A stretch of 43,446 nucleotides of DNA, taken from positions 1 through 43,446 of the forward strand of contig CAMOSH010000012.1 in the NCBI GenBank assembly GCA_946624575.1, in the 5' to 3' direction. A program made the translations under genes and the position numbers. Numbering within the stretch: the first letter of the stretch is position 1; each line of letters opens with the position of its first letter. Origin of the DNA: an uncultured Verrucomicrobiota bacterium. Lineage in GTDB: Bacteria; Verrucomicrobiota; Kiritimatiellia; RFP12; UBA3636. Of the stretch, positions 36,230-43,446 are shown in pieces. The notes under the pieces are model-generated. The model saw only the letters and a list, made by a program, of their open reading frames with translations. It had not been told where the DNA came from and searched no databases.

Positions 36230-37477
36230 CTATCCCGTAGCAAAATCATTCGACCCCGGCCCGCGCAGCGCGTTCTTCCGCCACTGGCGCATGGTCATGC
36301 CTGTCGTGCGTCTGAAAAGGATGCCGAGGTAGGGGCCGGGGACGTAGCCGCAGCGGGCGGGAATGTCGTCGACGGGAACGTCCGTGAATTTGAGCAGCTC
36401 TTTCGCGCGTTCCAGGCGGCGCGCGTGGATTTCGTCGAGAATCGTGCGCCCCGTGGCCTTGCGGAAGTTGAGATCGGCAAGCCGCCGCGAACAGCCCATC
36501 GCCGCCACGACGTCCGCCGCGTCGATCCGTTCGCACGCGTGCTGCCGTATCCATTCCACCGCGAATTTCACGCGGTAGTCCTGCACGTGCAGCACCGTCG
36601 TGGAGGCGCGCCGCATCACGGACTGCACGCCATAGTGCGCGACGGGGCCTGGCCCGGAGCCGCCGTTTCCGGAATGCCGCGCCCTCTTCCCGCGCCCGGC
36701 CGCGAGCGCGGCGAGCAGGGCTGCGCCTTCCCTGCCGCCGCGTTCGATGTCCACGCGGATGCTGGAAATCGTCGGGTCGGAACATTCGCAATACTCGGCC
36801 GTGTCGTCCACTCCCACGACGGCCACGTCCTCCGGAACGCGCAGTCCCGACATTTCGCAGGCTTTCAGCACGAGCGCGGCGGTCGGGTCGTTGGCGGCGA
36901 ACACCCCGCACGGGCCTCCCGTCGACGAAAGAAAGCGCGACAGGCCCCTTTGGAAAGCGGAAGCGTCGGGCGCGGCGGCGCGCCCGGCCGCGGATGCCTC
37001 GGGCCGGTAGATGGTGGCGGGATGCCCGAACGCCGCCGCGCTCGCGACGAACGCCGCCGCGCGTTCGCGGCTATAGGGCGGGTCTTCGAGCGCGGGGACG
37101 AATGCCAGGCGCGGGTGCCCGGCGCGCAGCAGTTCCCGCACCGCCGCGTCGGCTATCACCCGCGAATCGCTCACCACGAGTGCGCAGTTTTTCGGTAGGT
37201 CCGGCGTTTTCGCGGCGTCCCAGATCACGGTGGGAAGCGCGCGCGCGGCTTTGTCGGCGAGCGCTTCGTGCGCGTAGTCCGGATCCACGAGCAGCCCGTC
37301 CGGATGCCAGAAATCGATCCAGCGCGCGAAATCGGGCTTGCCGCCGAAGAGTCGGCCCTCCACCACGTCGACCGCCCACCCGGCCTCGCGGGCCCAGTCG
37401 GACACGCCCGCGATCTCCCGCTGCGAATTGTGGCCCATCTCGGCCACGACGACGAGAATCCTGTTCGCGCTCTTCAT
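36230..37477 (-). CDS. XylR-type transcriptional regulator (LacI-like sensor plus AraC HTH)
   Basis: GVFAANDPTAALVLKACEMSGLRVPEDVAVVGVDDTAEYCECSDPTISSIRVD..WIRQHACERIDAADVVAAMGCSRRLADLNFRKATGRTILDEIHARRLERAKELL. Confidence 0.9.
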   Translation of the reverse strand: MKSANRILVVVAEMGHNSQREIAGVSDWAREAGWAVDVVEGRLFGGKPDFARWIDFWHPDGLLVDPDYAHEALADKAARALPTVIWDAAKTPDLPKNCALVVSDSRVIADAAVRELLRAGHPRLAFVPALEDPPYSRERAAAFVASAAAFGHPATIYRPEASAAGRAAAPDASAFQRGLSRFLSSTGGPCGVFAANDPTAALVLKACEMSGLRVPEDVAVVGVDDTAEYCECSDPTISSIRVDIERGGREGAALLAALAAGRGKRARHSGNGGSGPGPVAHYGVQSVMRRASTTVLHVQDYRVKFAVEWIRQHACERIDAADVVAAMGCSRRLADLNFRKATGRTILDEIHARRLERAKELLKFTDVPVDDIPARCGYVPGPYLGILFRRTTGMTMRQWRKNALRGPGSNDFATG

Positions 37478-39438
37478 GCGTCCGTCCCGGTTGCGCCAAT
37501 CATGACGCGCTTGTTGCGGCGCGCGTTGGCGATGTCGCCTGCGCACGAGCCATGTTCGGCGCGCTCCGACGCCTCGAACAGCGCGAGCGCCTCGTCCAGG
37601 CCGGCGAGCGCGCCTTCGCGGTCTCCGGCGTCGTGAAGCGCGAGGGCGCGGTTTTCGACGGCGCGCGCGAGGTGCGGCCGGTAGGCGCCCGGCTCGTCTT
37701 CGGCGAGCTTGCGCAAAATCCCGATCGCTTCGTCGAAGTCGCGAAGCGCCTCTTTTGCGCGCCCCTCCCCGAAGCGGCGCAGCGCGTCGGCGCGCCAGGC
37801 GAGGGCGCGGGCGTAGTTCGCCGAATCGCATGGCGCGCCGGACGCCGCGTGTTGGCGAAAGACGGGAAGCGCCTCGTCGAACGCGGAGATCGCCTCCTCT
37901 CCCATGCCGAGTTCGCCGAGCTGGACTCCGAGGTTCGAGGAGGCGTGCGCCAGCGCCAGGGCGTGGCGCCCGGGATCGCGCGCGGCGAGCGTCCGGCGGA
38001 CGTTCACGCTTTCGCGCAGGAGCGACGCCGCGTCCATGGGGCGGTCCTGGAAGCTGCGCAGGGCTCCCATTGCCGAAAGGGTCGCGGCAAGTCCCGGCAG
38101 CGCCGCGGGGTCTCGCCTTGCGGCGGCGCGCCGCATTTCGAGCGCTTCCGCCAGGTCGCGCTCCGCCTCGTCGAGTTTTCCCGCCAGGCGGCGCGCGACG
38201 CCGCGCCGGTGCAGCGTTTCCGAAAGATCGGCGCCGTCTCCGCCGCCGGACGGTCCGTTTCGCAGGGCGTCCGCGGCGATGCCGTAGGCGTTTTCGGCGT
38301 CCGCCAGGCGTCCGGCGGATTCGAAAAGCCGTCCCGTTTCGAGCGCGAGCGCCGCGCGGACGGCGCCGTCCGGTTCGGCCTTGAGCGCAGGCAGAGCCTT
38401 CTCCGCCGACGCGAGAACCGATGTGCGCGACGAGCCGCCGGCGTTTCCAGGATTGGCGGCGGAAAGCAGCGTCCGCACGAATTCGACCGCGCCCTGCGTT
38501 CGGTTCCTTTCGTTTTTCGCCCTTTTGCGGGCCGCGACGGATTCCGACGCGAGCGCGGCCAGGTTCTCGAAGAGCGCCGCGACGAGAGAAAAAAGCGGCA
38601 TCCGACGGTGGCGGACCGCGCGGGCGAAGGCCGCCGCGTCCGGATACCGGTCCGCCGGAAGCGCGGCGGTGGCCTTGCGCAGGACGGGCCGCCACAAAAG
38701 CGGGATGTGGCCGTCGAAGCAGCGGCTGGCGAGCATCCCCAGGGCGTAAACGTCGGCGGCGGGGCCCAGCGTCTCCCGCGTGAACTGCTCCGGGGCGGCG
38801 TATCCGGGCGTTCCGAACCCCACCACCTTGCCGCTTTCCACCGAAAGAGGCTCCCGCGCATCGCGCGCCACGCCTTCGCCGTCGTCGATCCGCTTCGCGA
38901 AGCCCAAGTCCACGAGGACGGGCGACCCGTCGGACCGGAACATGACGTTTCCAGGCTTGACGTCGCGGTGGACGAAGCCCCGCGAGTGCAGGCATTCGAG
39001 CGCGCCGCACAGCGCGACGACAAGCCGTTCGACGTCGCGGGAGCGGACGGGCAGCTCGTCCGGGCGCAGCTCCTCCATCGCAAGCCACGGCACGGAGCCG
39101 CATTCGCCGCTGTCCACCAGGCGCGGCAGCGCCTCGTGCGGGCAGGACGCGAGGAGCGCCGCCTCCAGGCGAAAGCGCGCGGCCGTTTTGTCCCCGGGAT
39201 CGCGGGGGACTTTGAGCGCAACGACGGCGCCGTCCGGCTCGCTCCTGGCGCGCAGGACTTCGGCGCTCGCGCCGCGCCCCAGAAGCCCGAGCACGCGGAA
39301 GCGCCCGAACTGCGCCCCGTCTTCGAGAACGCGGGCGGGAAGTTTCTTCGGGCCCTCGGTGCGCAGCCACGACTCCAGCGCGCCGCCGTCGCCGTCCGGG
39401 CCGCTTCCGCCGGTCAAGCTGTCGCCGTTGTCCGTCAT
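37474..39438 (-). CDS. Serine/threonine protein kinase with C-terminal TPR region
   Basis: FGRFRVLGLLGRGASAEVLRAR..VVALKVP..GFVHRDVKPGNVMFRSDGSPVLVDLGFAKRID..GTPGYAAPEQF; repeated TPR-like helices after ~residue 330. Confidence 0.92.
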   Translation of the reverse strand: MTDNGDSLTGGSGPDGDGGALESWLRTEGPKKLPARVLEDGAQFGRFRVLGLLGRGASAEVLRARSEPDGAVVALKVPRDPGDKTAARFRLEAALLASCPHEALPRLVDSGECGSVPWLAMEELRPDELPVRSRDVERLVVALCGALECLHSRGFVHRDVKPGNVMFRSDGSPVLVDLGFAKRIDDGEGVARDAREPLSVESGKVVGFGTPGYAAPEQFTRETLGPAADVYALGMLASRCFDGHIPLLWRPVLRKATAALPADRYPDAAAFARAVRHRRMPLFSLVAALFENLAALASESVAARKRAKNERNRTQGAVEFVRTLLSAANPGNAGGSSRTSVLASAEKALPALKAEPDGAVRAALALETGRLFESAGRLADAENAYGIAADALRNGPSGGGDGADLSETLHRRGVARRLAGKLDEAERDLAEALEMRRAAARRDPAALPGLAATLSAMGALRSFQDRPMDAASLLRESVNVRRTLAARDPGRHALALAHASSNLGVQLGELGMGEEAISAFDEALPVFRQHAASGAPCDSANYARALAWRADALRRFGEGRAKEALRDFDEAIGILRKLAEDEPGAYRPHLARAVENRALALHDAGDREGALAGLDEALALFEASERAEHGSCAGDIANARRNKRVMIGATGTDA

Positions 39439-39487
39439 GTCTTTCGCGATGTCCCCACAACCGATACTTGCGATCCGCGGCGTTTTC

Positions 39488-40126
39488 TTACGGCGCCGCG
39501 GCTCCGCCAAGCGCCGCGACGGTTTCGCGCAGCTTCCGCGTCATCCGGCTTTTCATCTGGTCCGCCACGTTGCGGTCGATGCCAAAGTCCCGCGCCACGT
39601 CCGCCGGTTTTTCCCCCTTGACGGCGATCCGCACGAACACCTGCTTGGTCGATTCGCGAATCGACTCGTCCGCGAGAAGCTGCTTGAGGGCGATTTCGAA
39701 AACGGCGTTGCGCCAGGCCTCCTCGTCGAGGCCCTCGGCGTCCTCCGCCGGCGACGGCCCGGGATCCGGCGCGCCCTCGGCCGCGTCCTTGGAGGCGTCG
39801 ATGCGGCGTCTTTCGGCCGCCATTCCGCGCAGCGCCGCAATCGCCTTTTTGCACAGGATTCCGGTGAGATAGTTGTGGAACGCCCCGTTTTCGTCCGGGA
39901 CGTATTGGTAGTGCGGCAGGGCCGTCATGAGGGCGACCAGCGTCTCCTGGACGATGTCGTCGGCCTCGCCGGCGAGCGACGGAAACCGCGTCGCGAGAAA
40001 GCGCTCCATCATCGGGCGGTAGCGCGCTACGAATTCCGCCCAGCGCGGCGATTCGGCATTTGCGCCGATTTCGGCGAGAAGCCTTTGCGACGTTTTGGGA
40101 ACCGAACTGGCGGACATGCCTTTCAT
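39488..40126 (-). CDS. ECF-type RNA polymerase sigma factor
   Basis: FVARYRPMMERFLATRFPSLAGEADDIVQETLVALMTALPHY (region 2) and KGEKPADVARDFGIDRNVADQMKSRMTRKLRETV (region 4). Confidence 0.85.
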   Translation of the reverse strand: MKGMSASSVPKTSQRLLAEIGANAESPRWAEFVARYRPMMERFLATRFPSLAGEADDIVQETLVALMTALPHYQYVPDENGAFHNYLTGILCKKAIAALRGMAAERRRIDASKDAAEGAPDPGPSPAEDAEGLDEEAWRNAVFEIALKQLLADESIRESTKQVFVRIAVKGEKPADVARDFGIDRNVADQMKSRMTRKLRETVAALGGAAAP

Positions 40127-40270
40127 GACGGAGGATGTGCTTTCGGCGGGAAATCATACCACCCAGGATTCCGCGATTCAACGGCATCCGGAATTCCAGG
40201 CGTCCGCCACAAGGCTTGCCGCCGGTCGGCGCTTCCGGTAGACTTGCCCGCCGGAACGGATACCACTCCC

Positions 40271-40507
40271 ATGACTCCAGCCGCCGCACAGTCCCTGGTC
40301 GGACGCGAATTCGTCCATTTCAAGGGCAACCGCTACAAGCTACTTGCCGTCGCGAAGCACAGCGAGACGCTCGAGCCGTTCGCCGTCTACCAGGCGCTTT
40401 ACGGCGAGCGGGGCGTCTGGATCCGGCCGTTCGCCATGTTTTTCGGGGACGTCGAGCGCGACGGCCATGCCTGCCCGCGCTTTCGTCTCGTGGAGGAAAG
40501 CCAATGA
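40271..40507 (+). CDS. DUF1653-type small protein
   Basis: REFVHFKGNRYKLLAVAKHSETLEPFAVYQALYGERGVWIRPFAMFFGDVERDG. Confidence 0.85.
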   Translation: MTPAAAQSLVGREFVHFKGNRYKLLAVAKHSETLEPFAVYQALYGERGVWIRPFAMFFGDVERDGHACPRFRLVEESQ

Positions 40508-41532
40508 ACGACGTCACTCTCGGTCGCACCGGAATCACGGTTCCGCAGAACGGTTTCGGGGCGCTGCCAATCCAGCGGATTTCCAAGCCGGACGCCGTGC
40601 GTCTGCTTCGCCGGGCCTTTGACGGCGGAATGCGTTTCTTCGACACCGCGCGCGCCTACTCCGACAGCGAGGAGAAGGTCGGCGAGGCGTTCGCGGGCGG
40701 ACTCCGCGACGAGGTGGTCCTGGCCACGAAGACTGCTGCCAGGACGCCCGCCGAGTTTCGCGAGCATCTTGACACGTCGTTGCGGCTGCTGCGGACCGAT
40801 CGCATCGACGTCTACCAGTTTCACTGCGTAGGGCAGTGCTGGCGCCCAGGCGACGGTTCGGGGATGTACGAGGAGATGCTCGCCGCCAAGGCGGCGGGAA
40901 AGATACTTCACATCTCCGTCACCGCTCACCTTGTCGCCGTCGCCGAGGAATGCGTGGACTCCGGGCTCTACGAGACGCTGCAATTCCCGTTCTCCTATCT
41001 GGCGGCGGAGCGGGAGATCGCGCTCGTGCGCCAGTGCGCGGACGCGAATGTCGGCTTCATCGCCATGAAGGGGCTGGCCGGCGGGCTCATCACGCGTTCC
41101 GACGCCGCGATGGCGTTCATCGCGCAGTTTCCTAACGTCGTGCCGATCTGGGGCGTGCAGCGCGAAAGGGAACTTGACGAATGGCTGTCATACATGGCCG
41201 ACACGCCGGTCATGACTCCGGAACTCGCAGCCTTGGTCGAAGCCGACCGGAGGGAGCTTTCCGGTTCGTTCTGTCGCGGCTGCGGATACTGCATGCCGTG
41301 CCCCGCGGGCATACAGATCAACAACTGCGCCCGCATGTCGCTTATGTTGCGGCGGGCTCCTTCGGTCAATTGGCTCACGCCCGCCTGGCAGGCCGAGATG
41401 GCCAGGATCGACCGGTGTCTTGACTGCCGCCGGTGCGTTTCGCGCTGCCCGTACGGGCTCGACACTCCGGCGCTCCTTCGCGCCAACCTCGCCGACTACC
41501 GCAGCGTTCTGGCCGGAAAGACTCCAGTCTGA
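40504..41532 (+). CDS. Aldo/keto reductase with ferredoxin-like 4Fe-4S cysteine motifs
   Basis: LGRTGITVPQNGFGALPIQ..GMRFFDTARAYSDSEEKVGEAF..DRIDVYQFHCV; CRGCGYCMPCPAGIQINNC and CLDCRRCVSRCPYGL; ATGA overlap with the preceding gene. Confidence 0.9.
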   Translation: MNDVTLGRTGITVPQNGFGALPIQRISKPDAVRLLRRAFDGGMRFFDTARAYSDSEEKVGEAFAGGLRDEVVLATKTAARTPAEFREHLDTSLRLLRTDRIDVYQFHCVGQCWRPGDGSGMYEEMLAAKAAGKILHISVTAHLVAVAEECVDSGLYETLQFPFSYLAAEREIALVRQCADANVGFIAMKGLAGGLITRSDAAMAFIAQFPNVVPIWGVQRERELDEWLSYMADTPVMTPELAALVEADRRELSGSFCRGCGYCMPCPAGIQINNCARMSLMLRRAPSVNWLTPAWQAEMARIDRCLDCRRCVSRCPYGLDTPALLRANLADYRSVLAGKTPV

Positions 41533-41542
41533 CCGAATGCTG

Positions 41543-43018
41543 TCAGCGGCGGTTATGCCGCATGTCCACGAAGCGGGCCAGCGCCTCGTCCCAGCCGGCC
41601 ATGGCGGCGGGATTGGGCTCGTAGGCGATTGGCGGATCGGAGACGCGCACCAGTTCGCGGGCTTCGGAGAGGTCGCGAAGGTCGCCCATGGCGATCATCT
41701 GCACCAGGACATTGCCTACGCATGCGCCCTCGGTGGGGCCGCAGAGCACAGGGACGCCGAGCGCGTCGGCGGTCATCTGGCAGTGAAGCTTGTTGCGGGT
41801 GGCTCCGCCGATCATGTTGAGGCCGTCGCGCCGGACGCCGGTGATCCGTTCGAGCTGGTGCCAGAGATCCTTGTAGCGCAGGACCATGCTCTCCAGGGCG
41901 CAGCGCGCGAATGCGCCCTTGCTTTGGGGCACGGGCTGTCCTGTGCGACGGCACCAATCGGCAATCTTTTCGTCCATGTGGCCGGCCCTGGCGAAATCCG
42001 GGGCGTCAGGATCGATCAGCGCCGCGAACGGACGGGCCCTGGAGGCCATTTCGGTCATGCGGTCGTAGGGCACGATTTCGCCCTGCTCCTTCCAGGCCTT
42101 GTGCAGCTCCTGGTAGATCCACATGCCGGTCAGGTTCTTCATGAACCGGATGCCGCCTGTGACCCCGATCTCGTTCGTCCAGCTGTCTTCGAACGCCTCG
42201 TCGGAAAAGATCGGATCCCTGAGCTCCGCGCCAACCAGACCCCAGGTGCCCGTCGAAAGGCAGCCCCATTTGCCGTCCCTTGGAACCGGGATCGCGGCGA
42301 CGGCCGACGCCGTGTCGTGGGTTCCGACCGCGACGACTTTCGCAGAAAAGCCCTCCAGGTTGATTACGGGCCCCAGCACGGTTCCCGGGCGTACGAGTTC
42401 CCCGAATATGCCGCGCGGCAGTCCCGCCTCCTCGATAAGGCCCCAGGCCCAGTCGCGGGCGCGCACGTCGAGGCACTGGCTTGTGGACGCCATTGTGATT
42501 TCGTTGGAAAGCGTCCCGGAAAGCCAGTAGTTCATCAGGTCAGGGACCATGAGGAACCTTGCGGCGCGATCCAGCTGCGAGGACGGGGATTTCTTCTCGG
42601 CGATCAGCTGGAAGAGCGTGTTGATCGGCATGAACTGCGTGCCGGTGGCCTCGTAGATGTGGCGGCGGCCGAGCCGGGCGCACGTTTCGTCCATCACGCC
42701 GTCGAGGCGCGGGTCGCGATACGAATGCGGCAGACCGCAAAGGCGCCCCGCCGCGTCCACGAGGGCGAAGTCCACGCCCCATGTGTCGATGCCGACGGAT
42801 ACCGGATCTCCGCCAAGAGCCTTCGCCTTGCGTATGCCTTCGAGGATGTTGCGGTAGAGCGACAGCATGTTCCAGTGCAGGCCGCCGGGAAGCGGCGTCT
42901 GGAAGTTGTCGAACCTGTTGGTTTCCTCGAAGCGCAGGCGCGAGCCGTCAAAGCGCCCGGCGATCACGCGACCGCTGCCCGCACCGAGATCGGATGCTAC
43001 GTAGATTTTTTCGCTCAT
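41543..43018 (-). CDS. rhaB: Rhamnulokinase (FGGY family)
   Basis: VASDLGAGSGRVIAGRFDG..RFDNFQTPLPGGLHWNMLSLYRNILEGI..VGIDTWGVDFALVD..NMIGGATRNKLHCQMTADALGVPVLCGPTEG. Confidence 0.92.
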   Translation of the reverse strand: MSEKIYVASDLGAGSGRVIAGRFDGSRLRFEETNRFDNFQTPLPGGLHWNMLSLYRNILEGIRKAKALGGDPVSVGIDTWGVDFALVDAAGRLCGLPHSYRDPRLDGVMDETCARLGRRHIYEATGTQFMPINTLFQLIAEKKSPSSQLDRAARFLMVPDLMNYWLSGTLSNEITMASTSQCLDVRARDWAWGLIEEAGLPRGIFGELVRPGTVLGPVINLEGFSAKVVAVGTHDTASAVAAIPVPRDGKWGCLSTGTWGLVGAELRDPIFSDEAFEDSWTNEIGVTGGIRFMKNLTGMWIYQELHKAWKEQGEIVPYDRMTEMASRARPFAALIDPDAPDFARAGHMDEKIADWCRRTGQPVPQSKGAFARCALESMVLRYKDLWHQLERITGVRRDGLNMIGGATRNKLHCQMTADALGVPVLCGPTEGACVGNVLVQMIAMGDLRDLSEARELVRVSDPPIAYEPNPAAMAGWDEALARFVDMRHNRR

Positions 43019-43335
43019 GGCAAGTATTTCGGTCGAGGGACCGCAGTGTCGTCGTGTCGTTTAACCGTCGTGTCGTCGTGTCGTCGGCCGGGCTAGGCGG
43101 CTTCGTCGGAAAGGCGTGGCGGGCGTGGGCGCCGGCGGGGTTCCGCCGGCTGTTTGCGTTTTGGAGCAGACAAATGCCGCAGGGCGGCAAACGGGAGCGG
43201 GGGATGCCTGCAGAGGGAAACGGGTCGTTCGGGCGGCGGAGCGAAGGTGTCCGCATACGGCGGACGGATTGCGGTGCAAACACGTAAAAAGGATGTAATT
43301 CGAATGGAATTCGGACGTAAATTCGTTGAAAGCCC

Positions 43336-43365
43336 TTGTTTTTGCGGGGGTTGGTGTGCTACAAT
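43336..43365 (+). promoter_or_regulatory. Candidate promoter of yicC
   Basis: TTGTTT-18-TACAAT followed by GGAGGG and ATG at 43392. Confidence 0.5.
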
Positions 43366-43391
43366 AAAGACCTATACGGAGGGTGTTTCGG

Positions 43392-43446
43392 ATGAAAAGC
43401 ATGACCGGCTACGGCAAGGGCGTTGCCGCCCGCGACGGACGCGAGC
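43392..43446 (+). CDS. yicC: YicC/YloC family endoribonuclease-like protein, N-terminal fragment cut by the window end
   Basis: MKSMTGYGKGVAARDGRE, the MTGYG N-terminal hallmark; SD GGAGGG upstream. Confidence 0.85.
   Translation, partial: MKSMTGYGKGVAARDGRE

Noticed and set aside
36994-39621. 875-aa plus-strand ORF antisense to the kinase
   Set aside because: Low-complexity Arg-rich shadow frame opposite a well-supported kinase gene.
1-43446. tRNA, rRNA or known riboswitch genes
   Set aside because: None recognised by eye; a tRNAscan/Infernal run would be needed to exclude them.

Overview
High-GC bacterial window, mostly coding. The gene content looks like a Kiritimatiellota/Verrucomicrobiota-type carbohydrate degrader; this taxon guess is inference only. 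Backbone genes: UvrD/PcrA helicase, MFS transporter, RmlC-like epimerase, GntR/LacI-type regulator divergent from a RpiB-type isomerase, NUDIX regulator-like protein, DUF1653 protein plus Fe-S aldo/keto reductase, rhamnulokinase, and the start of yicC at the right edge. Between them lies a large CAZyme region: a GH28 in frame with a second putative glycosidase, two tandem GH5-like paralogs, an ADP-ribosylglycohydrolase, a GH42, two GH39/clan-A-like paralogs, two LamG-type secreted proteins, and two XylR-type (LacI-like plus AraC HTH) regulators. The accessory features I find most interesting are: (1) a RAYT/Y1 HUH transposase-like gene with an extra C-terminal domain whose own coding sequence carries two in-frame copies of a 58-bp twin-hairpin element; (2) a different twin-hairpin element in frame inside the GH28; (3) a hipBA module joined by ATGA overlaps to a secreted glycosidase gene and bracketed by an exact 379-bp direct repeat; (4) an ECF sigma - Ser/Thr kinase/TPR - XylR operon with an ATGA kinase/regulator overlap; (5) internally deleted remnants of GH28 and SGNH-hydrolase genes; (6) a heptanucleotide tract in a glycosidase 5' coding region that could slip out of frame. 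No tRNA, rRNA or CRISPR array was recognised. Family names rest on motifs read by eye; no database search was run.
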